DNA from: Streptomyces sp. NBC_00690
Lineage (GTDB): Bacteria > Actinomycetota > Actinomycetes > Streptomycetales > Streptomycetaceae
Direction of reading: 5' to 3'
Length of the DNA stretch: 64,000 nucleotides
Assembly: GCF_036226685.1 (NCBI RefSeq)
Contig: NZ_CP109009.1
Location: 5,421,501-5,485,500, forward strand
Made by a program: the position numbers and the translations under genes. Of the stretch, positions 50,770-59,804 are shown one piece after another. Under the pieces are notes generated by a model, which was not told the origin of the DNA, ran no database searches, and saw only the letters and a program-made list of their open reading frames with translations. How positions within the stretch are numbered: position 1 is the stretch's first letter; every line of letters begins with the position of its first letter.

Positions 50770-52362
50770 CTAGAGCGGGATGTTGCCGTGCTTCTTCGGC
50801 GGCAGGCTCTCGCGCTTGGTCCGCAGCTGTCGCAGACCACGGACCACCTGGGCCCGTGTGTCCGACGGCATGACCACCGCATCGACATAGCCCCGTTCGG
50901 CCGCCGTGTACGGGTTGAGCAGGGCGTCCTCGTACTCCTGGATCAGCCGCGCCCGGGTGGCCTCAGCCTCGTCCGCGTCGTCCACCGCTGCGATCGTGCG
51001 CCGGTGCAGGATGTTCACCGCGCCCTGGGCGCCCATCACCGCGATCTGCGCGGTGGGCCAGGCGAGGTTGATGTCCGCCCCCAGGTGCTTGGAGCCCATC
51101 ACGTCGTACGCCCCGCCGAACGCCTTGCGGGTGATGACCGTGATCAGCGGCACGGTCGCCTCGGCGTAGGCGTAGATCAGCTTGGCGCCGCGGCGGATGA
51201 TGCCGCCGTACTCCTGGTCTACGCCCGGCAGGAAGCCGGGAACATCCACGAAGGTGAGCACGGGGATGTTGAACGCATCGCAGGTACGGACGAAACGCGC
51301 GGCCTTCTCGGACGCATTGATGTCCAGACAGCCCGCGAACTGCATCGGCTGGTTGGCGACCACACCCACCGGGAAGCCCTCGACCCGGCCGAAGCCGGTC
51401 AGGATGTTCGGAGCGAACAGCGCCTGTGTCTCCAGGAACTCGCCCTCGTCCAGTACGTGCTCGATCACCGTGTGCATGTCGTAGGGCTGATTGGCGCTGT
51501 CCGGGATCAAGGTGTCCAGTTCGCGGTCCTCGCCGCTCACCGACAGATCCGCTTCCTCCGGGAAGGCGGGCGGCTCGGACAGATTGTTCGACGGCAGATA
51601 GGACAGCAGCGACTTCACGTACTCGATGGCGTCCTTCTCGTCCCCCGCCATGTGGTGCGCCACGCCCGACGTCGTGTTGTGCGTACGTGCACCGCCGAGC
51701 GCCTCGAAGCCGACGTCCTCGCCGGTGACCGTCTTGATGACGTCCGGGCCCGTGATGAACATGTGCGAGGTCTGGTCGACCATGACCGTGAAGTCGGTGA
51801 TCGCCGGTGAGTAGACGGCGCCGCCCGCACATGGACCCACGACCAGCGAGATCTGCGGGATCACACCGGAGGCGTGGGTGTTGCGGCGGAAGATCTCGCC
51901 GTACATGCCGAGCGCGCTCACACCCTCCTGGATGCGGGCGCCGCCGGAGTCGTTGATCCCGATCATCGGACAGCCGGTCTTCAGCGCGAAGTCCATCACC
52001 TTGATGATCTTCTGGCCGTACACCTCGCCCAGAGCGCCGCCGAAGACGGTGAAGTCCTGGGAGAAGACGGCGACCGGACGGCCGTCGACCGTGCCGTAGC
52101 CGGTGACCACGCCGTCCCCGTAGGGGCGGGTCGCATCCAGACCGAAGTTCGTCGAGCGGTGCCGGGCCAACTCGTCGAACTCCACGAAAGAATCCTCGTC
52201 CAGCAGCAGACCGATCCGCTCACGGGCCGTCAGCTTGCCCTTCGCGTGCTGCTTCTCCACTGCGCGTGCGGACCCGGCGTGCGTGGCCTCTTCCGTACGG
52301 CGCTGAAGGTCCGCGATCTTTCCCGCGGTGGTGTGGATGTCGATCTGTGCCGGCTCGGACAT
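50770..52362 (-). CDS. pccB: Propionyl-CoA carboxylase beta chain
   Basis: A 530-residue carboxyltransferase, the same length as S. coelicolor PccB as I recall. Crotonase-like halves contain [24 protein letters not shown] (N-half oxyanion) and [35 protein letters not shown] (C-half). The motif [13 protein letters not shown] carries the Asp that, at position 422 of PccB, sets preference for propionyl-CoA over acetyl-CoA. It works with AccA2-type alpha chains and the epsilon subunit encoded next. Divergent from birA. Confidence 0.94.
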   Translation of the reverse strand: MSEPAQIDIHTTAGKIADLQRRTEEATHAGSARAVEKQHAKGKLTARERIGLLLDEDSFVEFDELARHRSTNFGLDATRPYGDGVVTGYGTVDGRPVAVFSQDFTVFGGALGEVYGQKIIKVMDFALKTGCPMIGINDSGGARIQEGVSALGMYGEIFRRNTHASGVIPQISLVVGPCAGGAVYSPAITDFTVMVDQTSHMFITGPDVIKTVTGEDVGFEALGGARTHNTTSGVAHHMAGDEKDAIEYVKSLLSYLPSNNLSEPPAFPEEADLSVSGEDRELDTLIPDSANQPYDMHTVIEHVLDEGEFLETQALFAPNILTGFGRVEGFPVGVVANQPMQFAGCLDINASEKAARFVRTCDAFNIPVLTFVDVPGFLPGVDQEYGGIIRRGAKLIYAYAEATVPLITVITRKAFGGAYDVMGSKHLGADINLAWPTAQIAVMGAQGAVNILHRRTIAAVDDADEAEATRARLIQEYEDALLNPYTAAERGYVDAVVMPSDTRAQVVRGLRQLRTKRESLPPKKHGNIPL

Positions 52363-52493
52363 CGGGATGTGGCTCCCTGGCTGGTCAACCGCCTGCGGGC
52401 GGCCTTTGGCGGAACTCCCTGGCTCTGTTTCGTAGCGTATCCGCGTGGATACCGTTCGGCAGTGCGGTGTTTACCACACCTAACCTGTCTTGC

Positions 52494-53354
52494 ATGACGC
52501 CCCGGAATGCGCACTTCAGCCCCTGGTCCGACCTGGACAGACCCCCTCTCAACGCCGCCGCGCTGCGCCGTGCCCTGATCCAGCCCGAGGGCCTGTGGAC
52601 CTCCTTCGAGCTGCTGCCCGCGATCGGTTCCACCAACACCGAACTGGTCCGCAGGGCCGCCTCGCTGCCGGGCGAGGGCGCGGTGCTCGTCGCGGAGGAG
52701 CAGACCGCCGGGCGGGGGCGGCTCGACCGGGTGTGGAGCGCACCCCCGCGCTCGGGAATCTTCCTCTCCGTACTACTCCGGCCACCCGCCGAGATCCCGG
52801 TTGAGCGGTGGGGGTGGCTGCCGCTGCTCGCCGGAGTCGCCGCCGCGAGCGGGCTGAGCCGGTCCGCAGGCATCGATATGTCGCTCAAATGGCCCAATGA
52901 CCTGCTCGTGACCGTCGACGGCGAAGAACGCAAGGTCGGCGGCATTCTCGCCGAGCGAGCCGGAGACGGCGCGATCGTGATCGGCATCGGCATCAACGTC
53001 ACCCTGCGCGCCGATGAGCTCCCCGTGCCGACGGCCGCGTCCCTCGCCCTCGCGAACGCAGTCTCCACCGACCGTGACACTCTGCTGCGGGCGATCCTGC
53101 GCTCCCTGGAGCACTGGTACGGACAGTGGCGTGCGACGGACGGCGACCCCCGGCTCTCCCAACTCCAGGAGGCGTACGCCGCCGGCTGCGCGACGCTCGG
53201 TCGCACCGTCCGGGCCGAGCTGCCCGGCGGGCGTTCCCTCACCGGTGAGGCCGTGGCGCTCGACGGCGACGGGCGGCTGGTGCTCGCCCTGCCCGACGGT
53301 GAACGGCACCCGATCGGTGCCGGTGACATCGTGCATCTGAGACCGGCCGGCTGA
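52494..53354 (+). CDS. birA: Biotin-[acetyl-CoA carboxylase] ligase, class I (no DNA-binding domain)
   Basis: A 286-residue biotin protein ligase from ATG 52494; TAACCT ends 7 nt upstream (leaderless). Biotinyl-AMP motif TAGRGRLDRVWSAP, LKWPNDLLV with the catalytic Lys, KVGGILAE and IGIGINV are intact; C-terminal SH3-like domain from about residue 235. It lacks an N-terminal HTH, so it is not a repressor. It biotinylates AccA2 (EAMKM). Divergent from pccB. Confidence 0.95.
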   Translation: MTPRNAHFSPWSDLDRPPLNAAALRRALIQPEGLWTSFELLPAIGSTNTELVRRAASLPGEGAVLVAEEQTAGRGRLDRVWSAPPRSGIFLSVLLRPPAEIPVERWGWLPLLAGVAAASGLSRSAGIDMSLKWPNDLLVTVDGEERKVGGILAERAGDGAIVIGIGINVTLRADELPVPTAASLALANAVSTDRDTLLRAILRSLEHWYGQWRATDGDPRLSQLQEAYAAGCATLGRTVRAELPGGRSLTGEAVALDGDGRLVLALPDGERHPIGAGDIVHLRPAG

Positions 53355-53482
53355 TCTTCCGTGCTCCCGGGTGAACGGGTACGGCGACTGGCACGTGAGC
53401 CAGGGCACACCTGCCGTATCGTTGAGGCGATCGAGCGACAGACCGGCAGGGCAGCGCGCAGGGAACGGGCAGGAGGCGGGTG

Positions 53483-54655
53483 GTGACCGTCGACGACACC
53501 ACTTCCGGCGCGGACGCGCCGGACGGGTCCGGCGGCTCCCGCGGTGCCACGGGCTCCGGGGCCGCTCATCCGACCCCGCACCATGCGGTCGACCACACCG
53601 CGGAGCCCACCGACGACCCCTTGGCCATCCGGCTGGAACAGCTGATCCTGGGCGCGGACCGCCGCTATACGCCGTTCCAGGCGGCGCGCACCGCGGGAGT
53701 CTCCATGGAACTGGCCTCCCGGTTCTGGCGAGCCATGGGCTTTGCGGACATCGGGCAGGCCAAGGCGCTCACCGAGGCGGACGTGCTGGCGCTGCGCCGG
53801 CTCGCGGGCCTGGTGGAGGCCGGGCTGCTGAGCGAACCCATGGCGATCCAGGTGGCCCGCTCGACGGGACAGACGACGGCCCGGCTCGCGGAGTGGCAGA
53901 TCGATTCCTTCCTGGAGGGGCTGACCGAGCCGCCCGAGCCCGGCATGACGCGCACCGAAGTCACCTATCCACTGGTGGAACTGCTCCTTCCGGAGCTTGA
54001 AGAGTTTCTGGTGTACGTCTGGCGGCGGCAGCTCGCCGCAGCCACCGGGCGGGTCGTCCAGGCCGCTGACGACGAGGAGATGGTCGATCGCCGGCTCGCC
54101 GTGGGCTTCGCCGACCTGGTGGGCTTCACCCGGCTCACCCGGCGACTGGAGGAAGAGGAACTGGGCGAGCTGGTAGAGGCGTTCGAGACCACGGCGGCCG
54201 ATCTGGTGGCCGCGCACGGTGGACGGTTGATCAAGACCCTCGGCGACGAGGTGCTCTTCGCGGCCGACGACGCTCGGACCGCGTCCGAGATAGCGCTCCG
54301 GCTGATCGACGCCATGACCCAGGACGAGACGATGCCCGCGCTCCGGGTGGGGATCGCCTTCGGGACGGTCACCACGCGGATGGGTGATGTCTTCGGCACG
54401 ACGGTGAACCTGGCGAGCCGACTGACGTCGATAGCGCCGAAGGACGCCGTCCTCGTGGACGGGGCGTTCGCCGAGGGGCTGATTCGCACCGGGGACGCTC
54501 CGGCGTCGGAGGCCGCCGCGGCCGAGGAAGCGGCTGCGGCCGAGAAGGACGGCGAGGTGCCGCCCTCGTACCGCTTCGCACTCCAGCCGATGTGGCAGCG
54601 TCCGGTGCGCGGGCTTGGTGTGGTCGAGCCCTGGCTGCTGACGCGCCGCCGCTGA
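53483..54655 (+). CDS. cya: Class III adenylate cyclase
   Basis: A 390-residue cyclase; GTG 53483 is six nt from GGAGG, GTG 53480 one codon earlier is alternative. A disordered ~45-residue N-terminus is followed by a helical regulatory region (residues ~45-190) and the catalytic domain (about 200-345): metal Asp in GFADLVGFTRL, second Asp in LGDEVLFAADD, FGTVTTRMGDVFGTTVNLASRL. An Ala/Glu linker then leads to the C-terminus. It makes cAMP from ATP, which in Streptomyces acts through Crp in germination and development. No membrane helix, so cytoplasmic. Confidence 0.93.
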   Translation: MTVDDTTSGADAPDGSGGSRGATGSGAAHPTPHHAVDHTAEPTDDPLAIRLEQLILGADRRYTPFQAARTAGVSMELASRFWRAMGFADIGQAKALTEADVLALRRLAGLVEAGLLSEPMAIQVARSTGQTTARLAEWQIDSFLEGLTEPPEPGMTRTEVTYPLVELLLPELEEFLVYVWRRQLAAATGRVVQAADDEEMVDRRLAVGFADLVGFTRLTRRLEEEELGELVEAFETTAADLVAAHGGRLIKTLGDEVLFAADDARTASEIALRLIDAMTQDETMPALRVGIAFGTVTTRMGDVFGTTVNLASRLTSIAPKDAVLVDGAFAEGLIRTGDAPASEAAAAEEAAAAEKDGEVPPSYRFALQPMWQRPVRGLGVVEPWLLTRRR

Positions 54656-54752
54656 GGGGAGTCGTCGGGCGCCGGGTGTCGACCCGGATCGTCTTCTCCT
54701 GGGACCGGCTCGGCCCTTGCTGGCCTTGCTGGCCTTTCTGGGTATTCCAGAA

Positions 54753-54786
54753 CCTTTCAGGGCCTTTCAGGGCCTTTCAGGGCCTT
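54753..54786. repeat. Tandem GGCCTTTCAG repeat
   Basis: About three and a half consecutive 10-bp units (CCTTTCAGGG) lie between cya and the enoyl-CoA hydratase gene, ~65 bp before the latter's start. Confidence 0.75.
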
Positions 54787-54850
54787 CCGTGGGTCGGATT
54801 TTGGGCTGCCCCTATGATCCGGTGAACCAACGTTAACCGGGAGGGCCTCC

Positions 54851-55645
54851 ATGTCCGATGCCGAGCAGCGCTTCGGTGACTTCGTCGTCACCCGCCAGAG
54901 CGGCCATGTCGCCGAACTGGTCCTCGACCGCCCCGCGGCGATGAACGCGGTCTCCACGGCCATGGCCCGCTCCATCGCCGCGGCCTGCGATGCGCTCGCC
55001 GCCGACCCCGCCGTACGCGTCACGGTCGTCAGCTCCTCCCACGACCGGGCCTTCTGCGTGGGCGCGGACCTCAAGGAGCGCAACTCCTTCACCGATGCCG
55101 ACCTGGTACGACAGCGGCCCACCGCCCGGGCCGCCTACACCGGTGTCCTGGAGCTGCCCATGCCCACCGTCGCGGCCGTGCATGGATTCGCCCTCGGCGG
55201 CGGCTTCGAGTTGGCCCTGTCCTGCGATCTGATCGTCGGCGACGACACGACGGTGGTCGGACTGCCCGAGGTTTCCGTCGGGGTGATCCCCGGTGGCGGT
55301 GGAACCCAACTGCTCCCGCGCCGGGTCGGCGCGGCCCGTGCCGCCGAGTTGGTCTTCACCGCCCGTAGGGTCGAGGCTCAGGAGGCGCTGGGCCTCGGGC
55401 TCGTCGATCAACTGGCGGCGGACGCCCGGACGGGAGCACTCGAAATCGCGGCGCGGATCGCCCAGAACTCACCGGTGGGACTGCGGGCCGCCAAGCGGGC
55501 GATGCGGCTGGGGCACGGGCTCGACCTGCGTGCGGGACTTGAGGTGGAGGATGCCGCCTGGCGCTCCGTCGCCTTCTCGGGGGACCGGGCCGAGGGTGTT
55601 GCGGCGTTCAACGAGAAGCGGAAGCCTGACTGGCCCGGTCAGTGA
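54851..55645 (+). CDS. Enoyl-CoA hydratase/isomerase family protein
   Basis: A 264-residue crotonase from ATG 54851 with GGGAGGG 6-9 nt upstream. CoA/oxyanion motif RAFCVGADLKE, GFALGGGFELALSCDLIV with the first catalytic acid, and PEVSVGVIPGGGGTQLLPRRVG with the second acid (the Glu of LPEV) are present. It likely hydrates short/medium enoyl-CoA in fatty-acid or branched-chain acid breakdown, which would supply propionyl-CoA to PccB. Confidence 0.9.
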   Translation: MSDAEQRFGDFVVTRQSGHVAELVLDRPAAMNAVSTAMARSIAAACDALAADPAVRVTVVSSSHDRAFCVGADLKERNSFTDADLVRQRPTARAAYTGVLELPMPTVAAVHGFALGGGFELALSCDLIVGDDTTVVGLPEVSVGVIPGGGGTQLLPRRVGAARAAELVFTARRVEAQEALGLGLVDQLAADARTGALEIAARIAQNSPVGLRAAKRAMRLGHGLDLRAGLEVEDAAWRSVAFSGDRAEGVAAFNEKRKPDWPGQ

Positions 55646-55717
55646 CTTTGAGTGACCATCAGAACCGCGACTCATTCCAACCGATCAAATCCAGCCAATC
55701 GTCCCTAAGCTGGGGTG

Positions 55718-57343
55718 ATGGCTGAGGATCGGCAGTTGCGGGCCGTGGTGGCGCTGGCGCAGGCGATGGCAGCCGCGCACACTCCGCGTGAGTCCTGGCG
55801 GGCGGCGGCAGTGGGCGCGTGCTCGGCGCTGGCCGGCTCCTTCGCGGCGCTCTCGGTGTGGGAGCGCGAGCGGGGGCGGCTGAGGGTACTGGTGAACGCG
55901 GGGGACCGGGCGCCCGACGAGGAGGAGTTCCCCGAATCGGAGACGTATCCGGTGAACCGCTTCCCGGAGATCACGGAGTTCCTGCACGAGCGCTGGGCGG
56001 GCGGCGGAGAGCCGGACGCCTGGGTGGAGTCGGCGGACGGCCCGCTGTTGCCCGAGCCGGGGGAGGAATGGGAGCCGGGCCGGGGCGACGGGGACGAAGG
56101 CGCTACGGGCGCTCCCGAGGCTGCGGACGCGACCGGTGCGCCCCCGCCGGCCTCGGGTACGCACGGCGGGTCGCCTGCCCCATCGTCCGGGAGGCGGGGC
56201 GGGAATGAAGCGGATCGCCCTGGCCGCGCCTTCACCACGCAGGACACCGGCGATGCACACAAGGCATCCGACGCATCCGACGCGCACGGCGCTCGGGGTG
56301 CAGACGCCCCATCGGCCGCTGAGGACTCCCGGGCGGAGGACTCCGCCTCCGGGGCGCTCTGGCCCGGGCACGCACTGTCCGCAGACCCCTTCGCTCCCGA
56401 GGGCCTCCCCCCGCGGGAGGAGTCCGCGCCGCCGTCCGGACCCGTCCAGCAGTCCACGGCCGACCGGCCGCCCCTCTCCCGCGGCTATCGGCATCCCTCG
56501 CTTCCGCCCGGACCCACCGGACCGCAAGCGCGGGTGGCCGCACTCCGTCGACGCCGGCGCGGCTGCTGCGTGGTCGCCCCGATCGTGCTGCACGGTCGTG
56601 CCTGGGGCGAGTTGTACGTCGCCCGACCGCTCGGCGCCCCCGTCTTCGGCCGGGAGGACGCCGACTTCGCCACCGTCCTCGCCTCGGTGATCGCCTCGGG
56701 CATCGCCCAGACGGAACGCCTCGAAGAGGTCCGCAGGCTGGCCTTCACCGACCCCCTGACCGGGCTGGCCAACCGCCGCGCAGTGGACGCCCGCCTCGAT
56801 GAGGCCCTGGAACGCCACCGGGATGACGACTCCGTGGTCAGCTTGGTCGTGTGCGACCTCAATGGACTCAAACAGGTCAATGACACCCATGGCCATGCGG
56901 TCGGGGACCGTCTGCTGGAACGGTTCGGTTCCGTGCTCTCCCTATGCGGGGCGATGCTTCCGGGTGCGCTCGTGGCCCGGCTCGGCGGGGACGAATTCTG
57001 TCTCGTCTCGATCGGGCCGTCGTCGGACGAGGTCGTCCGGGTCGCCGACGAACTGTGCGTACGGGCTGCGGAGATGGAGCTCGGTGACGGGGTGGCCTGC
57101 GGTGTCGCATCGACGGGCGACCCCATCGGCCAGGTGCGCAGCGCCCGCAGGCTCTTTCGGCTCGCTGACGCAGCCCAGTACCGGGCCAAGGCCGCACGCT
57201 CCGTCAAGCCGGTGGTCGCGGGCCGCGACGGAACGGTGCTCCAACTCGCCGACACCCCGCCCCGGCCGCAGCACCAGCAGGAACGCCGCCGCTTCCGCGG
57301 TGTCGCACCGGAGGACGTGGCCGAGCCCTGGAGCGAGCCGTGA
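55718..57343 (+). CDS. cdgE: GAF-GGDEF diguanylate cyclase, CdgE-like
   Basis: A 541-residue protein. TAAGCT (55706-55711) lies six nt before ATG 55718 (leaderless); a GTG at 55715 is one codon earlier. A GAF-like domain is split: first part about residues 1-105, a ~160-residue low-complexity insert (Gly/Ala/Asp/Pro), then its remainder (RRRRGCCVVAPIVLHGRAWGELYVARPLG). A GGDEF domain follows from about 330, with an intact RLGGDEFCLV active site at about 415-425. It should make c-di-GMP, the BldD ligand controlling development. In S. coelicolor the gene in this place is SCO4931 (CdgE). Confidence 0.88.
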   Translation: MAEDRQLRAVVALAQAMAAAHTPRESWRAAAVGACSALAGSFAALSVWERERGRLRVLVNAGDRAPDEEEFPESETYPVNRFPEITEFLHERWAGGGEPDAWVESADGPLLPEPGEEWEPGRGDGDEGATGAPEAADATGAPPPASGTHGGSPAPSSGRRGGNEADRPGRAFTTQDTGDAHKASDASDAHGARGADAPSAAEDSRAEDSASGALWPGHALSADPFAPEGLPPREESAPPSGPVQQSTADRPPLSRGYRHPSLPPGPTGPQARVAALRRRRRGCCVVAPIVLHGRAWGELYVARPLGAPVFGREDADFATVLASVIASGIAQTERLEEVRRLAFTDPLTGLANRRAVDARLDEALERHRDDDSVVSLVVCDLNGLKQVNDTHGHAVGDRLLERFGSVLSLCGAMLPGALVARLGGDEFCLVSIGPSSDEVVRVADELCVRAAEMELGDGVACGVASTGDPIGQVRSARRLFRLADAAQYRAKAARSVKPVVAGRDGTVLQLADTPPRPQHQQERRRFRGVAPEDVAEPWSEP

Positions 57344-57437
57344 GCCGCCGATGCCCACCCGGCCGGGGGGCTCGCTCCGCAGGGCACGTCCCCAGGATGG
57401 GTCCCCCATCCCTGGTGACATAGTCCAATGCAGTCCG

Positions 57438-57450
57438 TACGCTGCTGAAT
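57438..57450 (+). promoter_or_regulatory. Leaderless promoter of hutH
   Basis: -10 TACGCT (57438-57443), seven nt before ATG 57451; no ribosome-binding site. Confidence 0.6.
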
Positions 57451-59010
57451 ATGGATATGCACAACGTCGTGGTGGGAACCTCAGGTACCACCGCCGATGA
57501 GGTCATCGCCGTCGCCCGCGCCGACGCCCGCGTCGAGATCTCTGCCGATGCCCTCGCCGCCCTCGCCGCCTCCCGCGCGATCGTGGACGCACTCGCCGCC
57601 AAACCCGAGCCCGTCTACGGCGTTTCCACCGGCTTCGGTGCCCTCGCCACCCGGCACATCGGCCCCGACCTGCGCGCCCGCCTCCAGCGCAACATCGTCC
57701 GCTCCCACGCCGCCGGCATGGGCCCCCGCGTCGAGCGCGAGGTCGTCCGCGCCCTGATGTTCCTCCGGCTGAAGACCCTCTGTTCGGGACACACCGGAGT
57801 GCGCCCCGAAACCGCGCTGACCATGGCGGAACTCCTCAACGCCGGTATCACCCCCCTCGTCCACGAGTACGGCTCCCTGGGCTGTTCCGGAGACCTCGCC
57901 CCGCTGTCCCACTGCGCCCTCACCCTCATGGGCGAAGGCGAAGCGGAGGGCCCCGACGGACAGGTGCGACCCGCGGCCGAACTCCTCGCCGCGCACGGCA
58001 TCACCCCCGTCGAACTGCGGGAGAAGGAGGGGCTCGCCCTCCTGAACGGCACCGACGGCATGCTCGGCATGCTGATCATGGCGATCGCCGACCTCCAACG
58101 CCTCTACACCTCGGCCGACATCACCGCCGCGTTCTCCCTGGAAGCGCTCCTCGGCACCGCCAAGGTCCTCGCACCCGAACTCCATGCGATCCGCCCCCAC
58201 CCCGGCCAGAGCGTCTCGGCCGCCCAGATGGCCTCCGTCCTCCAGGGGTCAGGTCTCACCGGCCACTTCCAGCAGGACGAAGCCCCTCGGGTCCAGGACG
58301 CCTACTCCGTACGCTGCGCACCCCAGGTCGCCGGCGCGGGACGGGACACCGTCGCGTACGCCCGACTGGTCGCCGAGCGCGAGTTGGCCGCGGCCGTCGA
58401 CAACCCCGTCGTCCTCCTCGACGACGAAGGCGGCGGACGGGTCGAGTCCAACGGCAACTTCCACGGCGCACCAGTCGCCTACGTCCTTGACTTCCTCGCC
58501 ATCGCCGCCGCTGACCTCGGCTCGATCGCCGAGCGCCGCACCGACCGGCTGCTCGACAAGAACCGCAACCACGGCCTTCCGCCCTTCCTCGCGGACGACG
58601 CGGGCGTCGATTCCGGCCTGATGATCGCCCAGTACACGCAGGCCGCGCTGGTCAGCGAGATGAAGAGGCTCGCGGTACCCGCTTCCGTCGATTCGATCCC
58701 GTCATCCGCGATGCAGGAGGACCACGTATCGATGGGGTGGTCCGCGGCACGCAAACTGCGGACCGCCGTGGATGCGCTCGGGAAGATCATCGCCGTTGAG
58801 CTGTACGCCGCGACCCGGGCCATCGAACTGCGCCACGGCCTCACCCCGGCGCCCGCCTCCGTCGCCGCCATCGCCGCCCTGCGCAAGGCCGGTGTCGAGG
58901 GCCCCGGCCCGGACCGGTTCCTCGCGCCCGATCTGGCCGCAGCGGAGGCGTTCGTACGGGAGGGGAAGCTCGTCTCGGCCGTGGAAGAGGTCACCGGGCC
59001 CCTGGTCTGA
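57451..59010 (+). CDS. hutH: Histidine ammonia-lyase
   Basis: A 519-residue lyase from ATG 57451. It deaminates histidine to urocanate, the first step of histidine use. The MIO cofactor region reads GSLGCSGDLAPLSH, so the self-cyclising tripeptide is Cys145-Ser146-Gly147 rather than the commoner Ala-Ser-Gly. Other motifs: YGVSTGFGA near residue 56 (catalytic Tyr), QDAYSVRCAPQV, NGNFHGAPVAYVLDF and SSAMQEDHVSMG. Single gene ending in a 21-bp hairpin. Confidence 0.96.
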   Translation: MDMHNVVVGTSGTTADEVIAVARADARVEISADALAALAASRAIVDALAAKPEPVYGVSTGFGALATRHIGPDLRARLQRNIVRSHAAGMGPRVEREVVRALMFLRLKTLCSGHTGVRPETALTMAELLNAGITPLVHEYGSLGCSGDLAPLSHCALTLMGEGEAEGPDGQVRPAAELLAAHGITPVELREKEGLALLNGTDGMLGMLIMAIADLQRLYTSADITAAFSLEALLGTAKVLAPELHAIRPHPGQSVSAAQMASVLQGSGLTGHFQQDEAPRVQDAYSVRCAPQVAGAGRDTVAYARLVAERELAAAVDNPVVLLDDEGGGRVESNGNFHGAPVAYVLDFLAIAAADLGSIAERRTDRLLDKNRNHGLPPFLADDAGVDSGLMIAQYTQAALVSEMKRLAVPASVDSIPSSAMQEDHVSMGWSAARKLRTAVDALGKIIAVELYAATRAIELRHGLTPAPASVAAIAALRKAGVEGPGPDRFLAPDLAAAEAFVREGKLVSAVEEVTGPLV

Positions 59011-59128
59011 ACCTTCCCCCTGCGCTGAACCGGCCGACTGTTCTCCTCCAGCCGGCTGTTCTGGCCCGGGCCTTGGCTCTGACCTGGAGCTGGGCTCCTG
59101 CCTCGAACCTTCGCTCCGGCGCCGCATG

Positions 59129-59173
59129 GCAGAAGGGCTGTCCCCGCAGGATCTGCGGGGACAGCCCTTCTGC
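59129..59173. terminator. Perfect 21-bp hairpin between hutH and the LAXTG gene
   Basis: Arms 59129-59149 and 59153-59173 are fully complementary with a GAT loop. Placed between convergent stops, it should terminate both ways. Confidence 0.85.
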
Positions 59174-59272
59174 ATGAGAGGGGACAGGCGGCGAGCATTC
59201 CTCGCGGCCCTGCTGGACCCGTCGTTCGGTCCTCCCTGGGCCCAGCCGGCTACGTACAGGCCCGAAGGACCC

Positions 59273-59551
59273 TCAGGTCACCAAGGACGCACGCTGGCGC
59301 ACGGCGTAGGTCACAAAGCCCACGCCGATGCCGAGGAAAGCCGTGCCACCGATCAGATACGGAGTGGTGTCGGGGCTGCCGGTGTCGGCAAGTCTCAGCT
59401 CCTCGCCGGTCACCCCTGCTGTGGTTCGCTGGTTCCCCGTCCCGTCCTGGTCTGCTGTGGCGTTCGCTGACGGAACGAACCACAGCGCACAGAGAAGGGC
59501 TCCTGCGGTTGCGGCGGTCAGAAGCGGTCGGCGTGCGACGGACACGGACAC
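59273..59551 (-). CDS. Small LAXTG sortase-anchored surface protein
   Basis: A 92-residue protein from GTG 59551 (GTG 59545, two codons later, is better spaced from AAGGGAG and would give 90 aa). Signal peptide RRPLLTAATAGALLCALWFVPSANA-TAD, a ~30-residue mature Thr/Gly region, then LADTG, a membrane helix (PYLIGGTAFLGIGVGFVTYAV) and RQR. LAxTG is the recognition motif of class E sortases in Streptomyces, so it should be linked to the cell wall. Function unknown. Confidence 0.82.
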   Translation of the reverse strand: MSVSVARRPLLTAATAGALLCALWFVPSANATADQDGTGNQRTTAGVTGEELRLADTGSPDTTPYLIGGTAFLGIGVGFVTYAVRQRASLVT

Positions 59552-59721
59552 GATCTCCCTTGAGACGTACTGGAGTTGGCCGGATGCGCTGATGCTAGTG
59601 AAAGCAGCGGTTCGGAGGAAAGCCGGGAGCTCGCAAGACCCACCCGTGAATGCCGGGACCCCACCAGGGAAGATGGTGATACACCAAGAAGGCGGCCGTG
59701 TAGGCATCCGGCGAGTGGCGT

Positions 59722-59740
59722 TCCCCACATCTGTGGGGGA
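59722..59740. other. Dyad TCCCCAC-ATCT-GTGGGGGA
   Basis: A 7-bp inverted repeat just upstream of the candidate sigma-E promoter of the L,D-transpeptidase; a possible operator. Confidence 0.45.
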
Positions 59741-59743
59741 GTA

Positions 59744-59770
59744 GGAACCGGGTAGCCCGAAATGGGTGTT
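59744..59770 (+). promoter_or_regulatory. Candidate sigma-E promoter of the L,D-transpeptidase lipoprotein
   Basis: GGAAC (59744-59748), 19-nt spacer, GTT (59768-59770), as in the SigE envelope-stress consensus GGAAC-N18/19-GTT. Transcription would begin about 30 nt before the ATG at 59805. Confidence 0.65.
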
Positions 59771-59804
59771 GAACTCAGTAGTTCGGTCAGGGGAAAACGG
59801 GACG

